DNA of 64,000 bases, taken from positions 1-64,000 of the forward strand of contig CAMLDI010000001.1 of NCBI GenBank assembly GCA_946478845.1, given 5' to 3'. The notes under the pieces are model-generated. The model did not search any database. It saw only the letters and a list, made by a program, of their open reading frames with translations, and was not told where the DNA came from. How positions within the stretch are numbered: the stretch's first letter is position 1; each line of letters opens with the position of its first letter. The position numbers and the translations under genes were made by a program. This document shows positions 9,326 to 18,405 of this stretch, piece after piece. This DNA is from an uncultured Paenibacillaceae bacterium. Lineage in GTDB: Bacteria; Bacillota; Bacilli; Aneurinibacillales; Aneurinibacillaceae.

Positions 9326-11113
9326 ATGAAAATAATTGTAGCAACATTAAACGCAAAATATATTCACACAGCATTAGCCATTCGTTATTTAAAATCTTAT
9401 TGTGAAAAAGATTATCCGGTGGAATTGGCTGAATACACAATTAATGATCCAATATTAAATATTGTATCAGATTTATATCAAAAAAAGCCTGATGTTTTGG
9501 CTTTTTCTTGTTACATCTGGAACATTGAAGAAACCCTTGAAATTGTCTCTTTATTGAAAAAGGTTTTGCCTGAATTACAGGTTGTTTTTGGCGGGCCGGA
9601 GGTTTCCTATGATACGAAAGAATGGATGGAAAAAGCCCCCTTAGTGGATTTTATCGTTATGGGAGAAGGGGAAGCAACCTTTCACCATCTTTTAAAAGAG
9701 CTTTATGGGCAACAGAATTATAAAGAAGTAAATGGCATGGCCTACCGGGATGGGAAAGAAATCATCATTAACCCTCCTAGAAAGAAATTGGATTTAAACA
9801 CCATTCCATCCCCTTTTCATTTTCCTGAAGACATGGCTGATTTAGGGAGAAGAGTGGTGTATTTTGAGACCAGTCGTGGATGTCCTTACACCTGTCAGTT
9901 TTGCCTTTCCAGCATCGAATTTGGCGTACGTTATTTTGATATAAATCGTACAAAAGAAGACCTTCTTTTCCTTATGAACAATGGGGCCAAGCTGATTAAA
10001 TTTGTGGATCGTACCTTTAATATCCAGCGGGAATATGCAATGGAAATGTTTAAATTCCTCATTGAAAACCATGGGGATTGTGTTTTTCAGTTTGAAATTA
10101 CGGCAGATATTATGCCTCCAGATGTGTTGGACTATTTAGCTGAAAATGCACCCCCAGGGGTATTCCGTTTTGAAATTGGGGTCCAATCTACCAATGATCG
10201 AACCAATGAAATTGTAAAACGGAGACAAAACCTGGAGAAGTTATCTTATACCGTAAGCCGGGTGAGACAGAGTGGAAGAATAGCACAACATCTTGATTTA
10301 CTAGCAGGGTTGCCAGAAGAAGATTACGATTCTTTCCGTAAAACCTTTAACGACATTTATGCCCTTGAACCAGAAGAATTACAATTAGGCTTCCTTAAAA
10401 TGTTACGGGGGACAGGGGTACGCAGGGAAGCATACCAGCATGGCTATATTTATATGGATAAAGCTCCTTATGAAGTGTTGGGAAATCGAGCCCTTCCTTT
10501 TTCCGATTTGGTTCGCATTAAGAGAGTGGAAGACGTACTGGAAAAGTATTGGAATGCCCATAGAATGGACCGAACTCTTCGTTATCTTGTCAGTAAAGAA
10601 TTTACTTCTCCTTTTGACTTTTTCCAAAGCTTTGGGGATTTTTGGGAAGAGAAGGGGTGGTCCCGCATAGGGCATCAGTTAGAAGACCTTTTTACTCGTC
10701 TTCGATTGTATTTGCAAACTCAGGAAATGAAAAATCCCGAGGTTGTTGAAGGGTTAATGAAATACGATTATTTCTTGAATTTTAAATATAAACCCCGAAA
10801 AACCTGGTGGGAAAGTGCTTTAACGAAAGAAGAACGGGGGAAAGTATTGCAAACACTGGCAGAGAGACCTGATTTGCTTGGAGCAGAGTTTGTTTCCCTG
10901 GGACTTCATGAACGTGCACTTCATAAACATACCATGGTAGAGGTGCTTCCTTTTGATTTATCCACTTTTTTAACTTTTGATGGAGAAATCCTTCAGGAAG
11001 GGAAAACGTTGCTGGTTATGTACTATAATCCTGAGGAAAGGGAAACAGGACGGGGATTTATTAAAAGGATTAATCATGAATTGGAGGGTTTGATGTGGTT
11101 GATTCAACATTAA
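9326..11113 (+). CDS. B12-binding domain radical SAM protein (DUF4080 type)
   Basis: A 595-residue protein with an N-terminal cobalamin-binding fold (about 1-130; [17 protein letters not shown] start, [11 protein letters not shown] inside). A radical SAM core follows, whose 4Fe-4S cysteines are C186, C190 and C193 in CPYTCQFC. The roughly 200-residue C-terminal region matches what I remember as DUF4080. The family is widespread in Firmicutes with no proven substrate; related proteins methylate or rearrange unactivated carbons. The ATG at 9326 is chosen over 9287 because the latter lies inside the promoter; only a weak GGGG precedes it. The next gene overlaps its end by 19 nt. Confidence 0.85.
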   Translation: MKIIVATLNAKYIHTALAIRYLKSYCEKDYPVELAEYTINDPILNIVSDLYQKKPDVLAFSCYIWNIEETLEIVSLLKKVLPELQVVFGGPEVSYDTKEWMEKAPLVDFIVMGEGEATFHHLLKELYGQQNYKEVNGMAYRDGKEIIINPPRKKLDLNTIPSPFHFPEDMADLGRRVVYFETSRGCPYTCQFCLSSIEFGVRYFDINRTKEDLLFLMNNGAKLIKFVDRTFNIQREYAMEMFKFLIENHGDCVFQFEITADIMPPDVLDYLAENAPPGVFRFEIGVQSTNDRTNEIVKRRQNLEKLSYTVSRVRQSGRIAQHLDLLAGLPEEDYDSFRKTFNDIYALEPEELQLGFLKMLRGTGVRREAYQHGYIYMDKAPYEVLGNRALPFSDLVRIKRVEDVLEKYWNAHRMDRTLRYLVSKEFTSPFDFFQSFGDFWEEKGWSRIGHQLEDLFTRLRLYLQTQEMKNPEVVEGLMKYDYFLNFKYKPRKTWWESALTKEERGKVLQTLAERPDLLGAEFVSLGLHERALHKHTMVEVLPFDLSTFLTFDGEILQEGKTLLVMYYNPEERETGRGFIKRINHELEGLMWLIQH

Positions 11114-12171
11114 TAATGTATAAAGAGTTAACAGAAGTTCCTGGGGCTCCAGGCCATGAAGGCAAGGTACGTGCTGTTATGGAAAAATATATCAGCCCAT
11201 ATGCCGATGAAATTACCAGGGATAATTTAGGAAGTTTAATCGCCCGTAAAGGGGGTCAGGGTCCCAGAATTATGGTTGCTGGCCATTTGGATGAAGTTAG
11301 TTTTATGGTAACGATGATTACGGATAAAGGTTTTATAAAGTTCCAGCCCCTAGGGGGTTGGTGGGGACAGGTTATGTTAGCCCAAAGAGTTTCCATTCAA
11401 ACCCGTACCGGGGTTATTGAAGGGGTTATTGGCTCTGTACCTCCTCATGTCCTTTCCCAGGAAGCCAGAAAAAAACCAGTAGAAATAAAAGATATGTTTA
11501 TTGATATTGGGGCAAGTAGCAGGGATGAAGCAGAGTCTTTCGGTGTTCGGCCTGGAGACCCCATTGTCCCTATTTGTCCTTTTACCTTAATGTCTAATCC
11601 AAAGATCATGATGGCTAAAGCCTGGGATAATCGTGTTGGGATTGCTATGGCCATTCAAACGTTGCAGCAATTGCAAGGAATTGAACATCCCAATCAAGTG
11701 TTTGGAGTGGGCACAGTACAAGAGGAAGTGGGATTACGGGGAGCCCAAACGGCAGCCTATACCGTAAATCCGGATATTGCTATTGCTGTTGATGTAGGCA
11801 TTGCCGGGGACACCCCGGGTATTAAAGAACAGGATGCTCAGTCTAAAATTGGGGCAGGTCCACAAATACTGATTTATGATGGATCTCTCATTCCAAATGC
11901 CTCTTTACGGGACCTTTTTGTTGAAACAGCTAAAGAGTTGGGAATTCCTTTTCAATTCGATGCCATGTCAGGAGGGGGAACGGATGCAGGCAGAATGCAT
12001 TTAACGCGAAATGGGGTTCCTTCCATTGTCATAAGCATAGCCACACGTTATATTCATAGCCATGCTGCCTTGTTGCATCGGGATGATATTGATAACGGAG
12101 TAAAGTTAATTGTATCTGTTATACAGAAATTAAATTGGGATCTGGCAGAAAAAATTAAACGGAATGAATGA
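11095..12171 (+). CDS. M42 family aminopeptidase (FrvX/YsdC type)
   Basis: Dinuclear metallo-aminopeptidase, usually a large tetrahedral oligomer that trims peptides in the cytoplasm. Visible metal and catalytic motifs are AGHLDEVSF (His/Asp), KAWDNRVG (bridging Asp), QEEVGLRGA (catalytic Glu pair), AVDVG and HSHAALL near the C-terminus. At 358 residues it has family length. The start is GTG with GGAGGG 6-7 nt upstream, inside the end of the preceding gene, so the two are probably co-translated. Its TGA stop overlaps the first bases of the repeat element that begins at 12170. Confidence 0.93.
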   Translation: MVDSTLIMYKELTEVPGAPGHEGKVRAVMEKYISPYADEITRDNLGSLIARKGGQGPRIMVAGHLDEVSFMVTMITDKGFIKFQPLGGWWGQVMLAQRVSIQTRTGVIEGVIGSVPPHVLSQEARKKPVEIKDMFIDIGASSRDEAESFGVRPGDPIVPICPFTLMSNPKIMMAKAWDNRVGIAMAIQTLQQLQGIEHPNQVFGVGTVQEEVGLRGAQTAAYTVNPDIAIAVDVGIAGDTPGIKEQDAQSKIGAGPQILIYDGSLIPNASLRDLFVETAKELGIPFQFDAMSGGGTDAGRMHLTRNGVPSIVISIATRYIHSHAALLHRDDIDNGVKLIVSVIQKLNWDLAEKIKRNE

Positions 12172-12227
12172 GATGCTACGAATCAAATCGTGCCACTTCC
12201 TCGCCGACAATGATATAAATAGAGGAT

Positions 12228-12327
12228 CATCTAAAGGAAAGTTTTGACTTTCCTTTAGATGTAAGTGCAACTAGGCAGTTGTCTTCGCTAAAGCTCGGCA
12301 CCGGCCAAGTTTTCTTTACAACTTACA
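12228..12327 (+). repeat. Repeat module A
   Basis: Opens with a perfect 15-bp stem, CATCTAAAGGAAAGT (12228-12242) against ACTTTCCTTTAGATG (12247-12261), with loop TTTG. A tail follows with GTGCAACTAGGCAGTTG and CCAAGTTTTCTTTACAACTT. The same order of blocks is seen in module B. Confidence 0.75.
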
Positions 12328-12370
12328 ATCTGGGCGCGCCTTCAAAACATCTGGGTATAAAAATAAAGGA

Positions 12371-12470
12371 TGCGCCTAAAAGAAAGCTATCGCTTTCCTT
12401 TAGGCATAAGTCAACTAAGCAGTTGTCTTCGCTTTGCTTGGCAACTGCAAGTTTCCTTTACAGTTGAAGG
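12371..12470 (+). repeat. Repeat module B
   Basis: Hairpin GCCTAAAAGAAAGC / GCTTTCCTTTAGGC (12374-12387 with 12392-12405, one mismatch, loop TATC). The tail can fold twice more: TCAACT (12411-12416) with AGTTGA (12462-12467), enclosing GCAGTTG (12419-12425) with CAACTGC (12442-12448). This is the version closest to the single module in the element at 36.3 kb. Confidence 0.75.
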
Positions 12471-12490
12471 CTTTTTTCGCCCTTATTTTA

Positions 12491-12585
12491 AAGAAAACTT
12501 GGCTAGCGCCAAGCCTTATAGGCGAAGGCGATAGCCTTAGTTGCCCTTATGCGGATAAGATAAAATTTATAAAATACTTATCCGC
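12491..12585 (-). repeat. Repeat module C, inverted
   Basis: Read on the minus strand it gives the same order of blocks: hairpin GCGGATAAG / CTTATCCGC (plus 12577-12585 with 12551-12559), then GGGCAACTAAGGC, CGCCTTCGCC and a CCAAGTTTTCTTT tail. The tail also holds the palindrome CTTGGC-TAGC-GCCAAG. It is more diverged than A and B. Confidence 0.6.
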
Positions 12586-12638
12586 TGAAAAAGGGGTTAA
12601 TCATCTTTACCCATCAACTTATAAATTTTTAAACCATA

Positions 12639-12663
12639 AAGAAACCTCTCCCATAAGGAGAGG
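12639..12663 (-). terminator. Terminator of sspI
   Basis: Stem CCTCTCC (12645-12651) with GGAGAGG (12657-12663), loop of 5 nt. On the minus strand the stem is followed by TTTCTTTATGG, 14 nt after the sspI stop. Confidence 0.75.
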
Positions 12664-12677
12664 CCTTCAATATCATA

Positions 12678-12893
12678 TCATTGCAATTTATGATGGATGA
12701 GCTCAATCATGCGATTTTGTTCTTGAGAACTAGATTGATTCCAAATCAGTTCAAAAAGAACGCCTAAGCCAGGAAGGGTTTTTTCTTGTTTAGTTACAAT
12801 CGCATCTTGAATGGTATCTCGAATGTCATTTTCTGATGAACCATGCATTTTATACAGCACTGCTGCACGAAGATCAAGATCATTAATATTCAA
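12678..12893 (-). CDS. sspI: Small acid-soluble spore protein SspI
   Basis: A 71-residue protein that matches the minor spore protein SspI: NDLDLRAAVL near the start, DIRDTIQDAIV, the nearly invariant EKTLPGLGVLFELIWN (about 37-52), and an acidic/amide C-terminus. The protein is made in the forespore and packed in the spore core. The start is TTG with AAAGGAG about 9 nt upstream. In B. subtilis sspI also lies close to an rRNA methyltransferase gene and pheST, so synteny supports the call. I could not find a convincing sigma-G -35 element. Confidence 0.93.
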   Translation of the reverse strand: MNINDLDLRAAVLYKMHGSSENDIRDTIQDAIVTKQEKTLPGLGVLFELIWNQSSSQEQNRMIELIHHKLQ

Positions 12894-12963
12894 ATTAACT
12901 GCTCCTTTCAGGGAAATTATGTGCTACGATATAGTTTCACCCGGAAAAGGAAAAATCATGCTT

Positions 12964-12969
12964 TATAAT
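12964..12969 (+). promoter_or_regulatory. Possible -10 box before the KtrA-like gene
   Basis: TATAAT lies 25 nt before the ATG at 12995, with no good -35. On the other strand the same bases read CATTATA, a sigma-G-like -10, so the assignment is ambiguous. Confidence 0.3.
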
Positions 12970-12994
12970 GGTGGTATAGGATGGTGAAAATAAA

Positions 12995-13678
12995 ATGGGT
13001 AAGAGAGCAAATGAATCATTTGCCATTATGGGATTAGGTCGTTTTGGAGCAAGTGTGGCTCAGGTATTGTTTGACATGGGTTATGAAGTATTGATCATGG
13101 ATGAAAATCCAGAAAGAGTACAGCAATTATCCCATGTATCCACACATGCGGTACAAGCAGATTCGACAGATGAAAAAGTGTTAAAAGAATTGGGAATTCG
13201 TAATTTTGATGTTGTAGTTGTCGCAATTGGTGCTGATATTCAGGCAAGTATTCTAACGACTTTAATTTTAAAAGATCTTGGGGTTAAAAAAATCGTAGCG
13301 AAAGCCCAGAATTCACGGCATGGGCAAGTGCTTTATAAAATTGGTGCAGATAAGGTCGTTTATCCTGAATATGATATGGGACTTCGTTTAGCCCATAATT
13401 TAATCTCTCCAAACGTACTGGATTTTGTAGAATTATCAAATGAATATAGTGTGGCCGAATTGACTGTATCAAGGGATATGGTAGGAAAAACACTTGCCGA
13501 TGTAGATGTTCGGGTACGCTTTGGGGTGAACGTTATTGCCATTAAAAATGATGGAGAATTTAATATTGCTCCATCAGCCATCGATCGGCTAAAAGAACAA
13601 GATGTTCTTATTGTATTGGGACATAATCGGGATTTAAAGAAATTTGAAGAGCATATCCGCAAAATAGGGAGCAAGTAA
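12995..13678 (+). CDS. ktrA: KtrA/TrkA-type potassium uptake regulatory protein
   Basis: Cytoplasmic RCK gating subunit that assembles as a ring on a KtrB-type potassium channel and responds to nucleotides. The RCK_N Rossmann domain has GLGRFGASVA (about 13-22) and acidic DENP after the second strand. The C-terminal RCK_C (TrkA_C) domain covers about 135-222, with DMVGKTLADVDVRVRFGVNV. The 227-residue length fits KtrA. No membrane subunit gene lies nearby, so its partner must be elsewhere. The methyltransferase gene starts on the last base of its stop codon. Whether it is KtrA or KtrC is not decidable from sequence alone. Confidence 0.88.
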   Translation: MGKRANESFAIMGLGRFGASVAQVLFDMGYEVLIMDENPERVQQLSHVSTHAVQADSTDEKVLKELGIRNFDVVVVAIGADIQASILTTLILKDLGVKKIVAKAQNSRHGQVLYKIGADKVVYPEYDMGLRLAHNLISPNVLDFVELSNEYSVAELTVSRDMVGKTLADVDVRVRFGVNVIAIKNDGEFNIAPSAIDRLKEQDVLIVLGHNRDLKKFEEHIRKIGSK

Positions 13679-14454
13679 TGGAATTTATAGCTTCAGTCCA
13701 AAATCCAAAAGTAAAAGAATGGGCGAAACTACATAACCGAAAAGAACGGGAGAAGCAAGGATGTTTTTTAGTTGAGGGGGTTCATCTGGTTGAAGAAGCC
13801 TTGAAAACTGGAAGAGTGGAAAGGGTTCTTTTGCAAGAAGAGAAGGAACTACCCGGGGAAATAAAAGCGCTACTCTCTGATGTTCATGTAGTGAGTGTAT
13901 CTACAGCAGTTATGAAAAAAATCGCTGATACAGAAACCCCACAGGGAATGGCAGCCATTGTAAAAATGGAAAAAGAAAGATTGATCCCCCAGGCTCCCTT
14001 TTTGCTCCTTCTTCTTGACCGCATTCAGGACCCTGGTAACCTGGGAACCCTGATTCGAACAGCAGATGCAGCAGGATTTCATGGTGTAGCTCTGGGAGAA
14101 GGGTGTGTGGATCCTTATAATGGGAAAGCCATCCGAGCCTCTATGGGGTCAATCTTTCATCTCCCTGTATTCCAGGTAGATTCTGTCCAGTATTTGCATG
14201 AGCTACGGGACAAGGGGTCTCAGGTAACGATCGTAGGCACTAGCTTAAAGGAAGCAAAACCTTATGACGAGATTTCTTATAAGGATTCGATTGTATTGAT
14301 TATTGGCAATGAGGGCAGTGGAGTATCTCCTGAATTATTATCATTAACGGATCATAATGCGATCATTCCTATTTATGGAAAGGCAGAATCATTAAATGCC
14401 GGAATTGCCGGTTCCATTCTCATGTATGAAGCTGTACGGCAAAGACCAAAGTAA
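13678..14454 (+). CDS. SpoU/TrmH-family RNA 2'-O-methyltransferase
   Basis: SAM-dependent ribose methyltransferase with a SPOUT knot. An N-terminal RNA-binding domain (about 1-95; VQNPKVKEWAKLHNRKER) precedes the three SpoU motifs: QDPGNLGTLIRTADAAG, LIIGNEGSGV and AESLNAGIAGSILMYE. The likely substrate is 23S rRNA or tRNA; the exact nucleotide cannot be inferred. This corresponds to the gene in front of pheST in Bacillus. It overlaps the KtrA-like gene by 1 nt, so translation is coupled. A T-box leader follows its stop. Confidence 0.9.
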   Translation: MEFIASVQNPKVKEWAKLHNRKEREKQGCFLVEGVHLVEEALKTGRVERVLLQEEKELPGEIKALLSDVHVVSVSTAVMKKIADTETPQGMAAIVKMEKERLIPQAPFLLLLLDRIQDPGNLGTLIRTADAAGFHGVALGEGCVDPYNGKAIRASMGSIFHLPVFQVDSVQYLHELRDKGSQVTIVGTSLKEAKPYDEISYKDSIVLIIGNEGSGVSPELLSLTDHNAIIPIYGKAESLNAGIAGSILMYEAVRQRPK

Positions 14455-14515
14455 TAATCTAAAAATGGATTTGCATGGCTAATTTGAATTGGTTATAATA
14501 GTATGCAAATATTTT

Positions 14516-14782
14516 AAATAATAAAGGCATAGATAGAGACTAGTAGGCGATTACGCGCTCTCAGGGAAGGAATACCATGGACTGAAAGTATTCCTGTGAA
14601 AAGCGGATTGTTGAATTCACTCTAGAGCCGTCCCTTGAACCTGTTGCGTAGTAGGGGGTACCGGAGTTGTTACTCCGTTATGAAACAAGTAAGATGGAAT
14701 ACTAGAGGTGTGTCCTGTGGGATTCCAATAAGGGTGGTATCGCGACCTCTCGCCCCTTACGGGTGAGAGGTCTTTTTTATTT
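14516..14782 (+). promoter_or_regulatory. T-box leader of pheST
   Basis: A complete T-box covers most of this 354-nt gap. Stem I starts with GATAGAGACTAGTAGGCGA. A candidate specifier codon UUC (14616-14618, phenylalanine) lies in GAATTCAC. The T-box core is AAGGGTGGTATCGCG, ending at about 14744. The terminator pairs GACCTCTCGCCC (14744-14755) with GGGTGAGAGGTC (14761-14772), then TTTTTTATTT. Uncharged tRNA-Phe should allow transcription into pheS. Confidence 0.93.
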
Positions 14783-14808
14783 ACTGAACTATTTGAGGAG
14801 GGTTTGCA

Positions 14809-15840
14809 TTGCGTGAAAGACTTGAACAATTAAAGAAGGAAGCCCTTGAAGAGCTTAGTAACATTGGCAATTCCCAATTAGTGCAAGATCTTCGGGTGAA
14901 ATATTTAGGCAAAAAAGGCCGCTTAACAGAAATCTTGCGGGGCATGGGAAAATTATCTGCTGAAGAACGTCCGATTATTGGCCAGTTAGCCAATACAGTC
15001 CGGGAAAATATCGAGCAAAAATTAGAAGAAGTAAAAGCAGCCATTGAGAAAAAAGAAATTGAAGCAAAATTACAACGGGAAGCCATCGATGTGACTTTAC
15101 CTGGCCGTCCTATTCAAGTTGGCAACCGCCATCCCTTAACCCTTGTTATTGAACAAATTGAAGATGTTTTTCTTGGGATGGGCTTTACTGTTGCGGAAGG
15201 GTTCGAAGTGGAACAGGATTATTATAATTTCGAAGCGTTAAACCTTCCGAAAGACCATCCAGCCCGTGATATGCAAGATTCTTTCTATATCACAGAAGAA
15301 ATCTTAATGCGTACACATACCTCGCCAGTACAGGCAAGAACTATGGAGAAAATGGAAGGGGAAGTTCCTGTTAAAATCATTTGCCCTGGCCGTGTATATC
15401 GCCGTGATAATGATGATGCCACCCACTCCCATGTATTTACCCAGATTGAAGGGTTGATGGTTGGAGAAAATGTGCGGATGAGTGATTTAAAAGGGGTTCT
15501 TCTTGAGTTCGCGCGGCAAATGTTTGGCGAAAATGCAGGAATTCGTTTACGTCCAAGCTTTTTCCCCTTTACTGAGCCAAGTGCAGAAGTGGATGTAACC
15601 TGTATGTGTGGGGGAAAAGGCTGTAAAATATGCAAAAACACCGGGTGGATTGAGGTGCTTGGCTCCGGTATGGTGCATCCCCGTGTGTTAGAAATGGCCG
15701 GATATGATTCAGAGAAATATACTGGTTTTGCTTTTGGATTAGGCGTTGAACGGATTGCTATGAAGAAATATGATATCGATGATATTCGCCAATTCTATAC
15801 CAATGACTTACGTTTCTTAAAGCAGTTTAATCGAGTGTAA
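14809..15840 (+). CDS. pheS: Phenylalanyl-tRNA synthetase alpha subunit
   Basis: Catalytic class II aminoacyl-tRNA synthetase subunit; with PheT forms the (alpha-beta)2 enzyme charging tRNA-Phe. An N-terminal coiled coil (about 1-80) is followed by the class II core: [11 protein letters not shown] and [14 protein letters not shown] (motif 2), then [13 protein letters not shown] (motif 3). The length is 343 residues, as usual. The start is TTG, 6 nt after GAGGAGGG; no ATG lies in frame nearby. A cysteine cluster ([17 protein letters not shown]) is normal for the bacterial family. Confidence 0.96.
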   Translation: MRERLEQLKKEALEELSNIGNSQLVQDLRVKYLGKKGRLTEILRGMGKLSAEERPIIGQLANTVRENIEQKLEEVKAAIEKKEIEAKLQREAIDVTLPGRPIQVGNRHPLTLVIEQIEDVFLGMGFTVAEGFEVEQDYYNFEALNLPKDHPARDMQDSFYITEEILMRTHTSPVQARTMEKMEGEVPVKIICPGRVYRRDNDDATHSHVFTQIEGLMVGENVRMSDLKGVLLEFARQMFGENAGIRLRPSFFPFTEPSAEVDVTCMCGGKGCKICKNTGWIEVLGSGMVHPRVLEMAGYDSEKYTGFAFGLGVERIAMKKYDIDDIRQFYTNDLRFLKQFNRV

Positions 15841-15858
15841 GGAGGAGAATGTGACATT

Positions 15859-18285
15859 ATGTTTGTTTCATATAAATGGCTTGCTAATTATGTAGATTTA
15901 ACAGGGATTTCTCCAGAAGACCTTGCTGAGAAATTAACACGAAGCGGGATTGAAGTAGAAGGAATCGAAAAACGGAATCAAGGGATTTCAAGCGTCGTAG
16001 TTGGCTATGTGGTTTCCCGGGAAAAACATCCTGATGCAGATAAATTAAATGTTTGTAAAGTGGATGTAGGTACTGAAGAACACTTGCAAATTGTATGTGG
16101 AGCTAAAAATGTAGATGCAGGGCAAAAAGTGCCTGTTGCTTTAGTGGGGGCCAAACTTCCTGGCGGGTTAAAAATTAAAAAATCTAAATTACGGGGCGTA
16201 GAATCAATGGGGATGATATGTTCTGCCCGTGAATTAGGGATTAATGATAAACTGTTGCCGAAGGAAATTCAGGAAGGCATACTTGTTTTACCAGAAGATT
16301 TGGAAATTGGCCAATCCATTGAATCTATCCTTGGGTTAGATGATGTTGTATTGGAATTAAGTCTTACACCTAATCGTTCTGATTGTTTAAGCATGATTGG
16401 AACTGCTTATGAAGTGGGGGCCATTCTGGATCGGGAAGTTATTGAACCTACTGTAGATATCCAGGAAAGCGAAGATTCCGTTGAAGGAAAAGTAAATGTA
16501 TCCATTGAAGCGACACATGAATGTTATCGATATATGGGACGTTTAATTACAGGAGTAAAATTAGCACCTTCCCCCATGTGGATGCAAAACCTATTAATTG
16601 CAGCGGGTGTTCGCCCCATTAATAACGTGGTAGATATCACAAATTATGTGATGTTAGAAACAGGCCAGCCTTTGCATGCCTTTGATTATGATCGGGTGCC
16701 AGGAGGGAATATTGTTGTTCGCAAAGCACAGGCTGGTGAAAAAATTGTAACTCTTGATAATAATGAAAGAGAATTAGATGAAGAGATGCTTCTGATTACT
16801 GATGGGGAGAAACCTATTGCCATTGCAGGTGTAATGGGTGGGGCAAACTCAGAAGTAACAGGGGATACCCAAAATATCTTATTGGAATCAGCACAATTTG
16901 CCGGCAGTTCTGTCAGAAAGACTTCTCGCAAATTAGGCCTTCGTTCTGAAGCAAGCCTTCGTTTTGAAAAAGAAGTTGATTTCCAAACTGTTCAAAAAGC
17001 TCTTGATCGGGCAGCATCCCTTTTAGCTGAATTAGCTGGCGGCAAAGTTGCCAGAGGCATTGCCGATGCACATGTTCCCACTCCAGAAGAAACCTGGGTA
17101 ACCCTTAGAATGAGCCGTCTTAATCTTTTATTGGGGACCCAATTAGAAATTGAAGAAGTAGAAAAGATATTTACCCGTTTATCTTTCCATTACAAAGTGG
17201 ATGGTGAACTGATTAATGTCCATGTACCAAGCCGCAGGAAGGATATTACCCGGGAAGTTGATTTAATTGAAGAAGTAGCCCGTCTCTATGGTTATGATAA
17301 TATTCCTACTACCTTGCCAGTAGGGTTGAATACAAGAGGGGCTTTAACGAGAGAACAGGCTCTACGACGTAAAATTAGAGATGTTTTTAATGCAATGGGA
17401 ATGGATGAAGTAAGTACGTATTCTTTTACTCGCAGTGAAATTATTCATGATTTTGCAAGCATTTATAAAGAAGGTGAACCCGTTTCTCTGGCTATGCCAA
17501 TGAGTGAAGAAAGAAGCCTTCTTCGTACAAATCTCATTCCCCATCTTGCTGAAACAGCAGCATATAACCTGAATCGCAAGCAACGGAATATCAGTATTTT
17601 TGAAATTGGAAATGTATTTATTACTGAGGAAAAAACCATTTCAAAACTTCCTGATGAGAAAATTACTATAGCTGGTTTACTGACAGGAAATCAGACAGAG
17701 CAACATTGGGGACAATCCAATATCCCTGTTGATTTCTATTATGTGAAAGGAATCCTGGAAGGGATATTTGCACGATTAGGCATTAAGGGCGTTTCTTACA
17801 AAGGAGCACAGGATTTAAAAGGAATGCATCCTGGCCGTTCTGCACAAATTATGATTCAGGATGAAGTTGTAGGATATATGGGGCAAATTCATCCTCTATT
17901 AGCCCAAAAATATGATATTGATGAAACCTATGTATTCCAATTAAATGGGGAAGAAATTTTCCGTTTTGCCACTGCACATAGCGGTATGGTTTCTTTGCCG
18001 AAATATCCAGAGATTACACGGGATATTGCTGTGGTAGTAGATCAAGCCGTTACTGCAGATGAATTGCGCAATATCATAGAAAGCACAGCAGGTTCTTTGT
18101 TAGAAGCCGTTACTATTTTTGATGTTTATACAGATGCTAAATTAGGTGAGAATAAGAAAAGTATTGCCCTTTCTTGTTCCTACCGAAATCTGGAAAAAAC
18201 TTTGACTGATGAAGAAGTACAAAAAGTTCATGAACAAGTCGTTGCAGCTCTTGCTCAGGAGTATGGGGCTGAACTTCGGGCATAA
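15859..18285 (+). CDS. pheT: Phenylalanyl-tRNA synthetase beta subunit
   Basis: Structural and editing subunit of PheRS. Domains in order: N-terminal strand plus an EMAP/tRBD-like OB fold (about 40-150; VGYVVSREKHPDADKLNVCK), B3/B4 editing domains with NNVVDITNYVMLETGQPLHA (about 250-270), B5 (about 405-475), the class II-like core, and a C-terminal FDX-ACB anticodon-binding domain (about 715-808; YPEITRDIAVV). The 808-residue length is typical. GGAGGAG lies about 12 nt before the ATG. A terminator follows immediately. Confidence 0.97.
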   Translation: MFVSYKWLANYVDLTGISPEDLAEKLTRSGIEVEGIEKRNQGISSVVVGYVVSREKHPDADKLNVCKVDVGTEEHLQIVCGAKNVDAGQKVPVALVGAKLPGGLKIKKSKLRGVESMGMICSARELGINDKLLPKEIQEGILVLPEDLEIGQSIESILGLDDVVLELSLTPNRSDCLSMIGTAYEVGAILDREVIEPTVDIQESEDSVEGKVNVSIEATHECYRYMGRLITGVKLAPSPMWMQNLLIAAGVRPINNVVDITNYVMLETGQPLHAFDYDRVPGGNIVVRKAQAGEKIVTLDNNERELDEEMLLITDGEKPIAIAGVMGGANSEVTGDTQNILLESAQFAGSSVRKTSRKLGLRSEASLRFEKEVDFQTVQKALDRAASLLAELAGGKVARGIADAHVPTPEETWVTLRMSRLNLLLGTQLEIEEVEKIFTRLSFHYKVDGELINVHVPSRRKDITREVDLIEEVARLYGYDNIPTTLPVGLNTRGALTREQALRRKIRDVFNAMGMDEVSTYSFTRSEIIHDFASIYKEGEPVSLAMPMSEERSLLRTNLIPHLAETAAYNLNRKQRNISIFEIGNVFITEEKTISKLPDEKITIAGLLTGNQTEQHWGQSNIPVDFYYVKGILEGIFARLGIKGVSYKGAQDLKGMHPGRSAQIMIQDEVVGYMGQIHPLLAQKYDIDETYVFQLNGEEIFRFATAHSGMVSLPKYPEITRDIAVVVDQAVTADELRNIIESTAGSLLEAVTIFDVYTDAKLGENKKSIALSCSYRNLEKTLTDEEVQKVHEQVVAALAQEYGAELRA

Positions 18286-18290
18286 ATGTG

Positions 18291-18326
18291 AAAAGGTTCT
18301 TATCCCTGTGATAAGAACCTTTTTTT
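18291..18326 (+). terminator. Terminator of pheST
   Basis: Arms AAAAGGTTCTTATC (18291-18304) and GATAAGAACCTTTTTTT (18310-18326) with a 5-nt loop, 5 nt after the pheT stop. Confidence 0.95.
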
Positions 18327-18330
18327 ATAC

Positions 18331-18359
18331 TTGACGGGAGTGGATTTTTTCCTTACGGT
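18331..18359 (+). promoter_or_regulatory. Candidate promoter of zapA-cvpA-mutS2
   Basis: TTGACG (18331-18336), a 17-nt spacer and TACGGT (18354-18359). The -35 is good and the -10 weak. It lies directly after the pheT terminator and 47 nt before zapA. Confidence 0.45.
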
Positions 18360-18405
18360 AAAAGGATAAGGTTTGTGTTGAAATAGCCACAAGGAGGAAC
18401 AAGTT

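Larger units (their letters stand above)
12170..12590. repeat. Composite hairpin-rich repeat element (locus 1)
   Basis: This 500-nt gap between convergent genes contains no convincing gene. Its left end, GAGATGCT-x-x-GAATCAAATC (12170-12189), and the stretch 12334-12485 match, in inverted orientation, the element at 36281-36564. The recognisable right-hand terminal repeat of that element is missing here. Internally there are three versions of an approximately 100-nt module: two direct (12228-12327 and 12371-12470) and one inverted (12491-12585). Each begins with a strong hairpin followed by CAACTA-x-GC and a tail containing CAAGTTT-x-CTTT. No transposase is present. Confidence 0.8.

Noticed and set aside
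12170..12590. CRISPR-like array
   Set aside because: Only three modules of about 100 nt, diverged and partly inverted, without uniform spacers or cas genes.
12279..12700. Two overlapping open frames (62 and 88 codons) across the repeat region
   Set aside because: They lie inside the hairpin modules, have no ribosome binding site and no protein-like composition; chance frames in the repeat.
12894..12994. Sigma-G promoter for sspI
   Set aside because: CATTATA on the minus strand is a good -10, but no -35 matches at 17-18 nt, and the same bases form TATAAT for the divergent gene.
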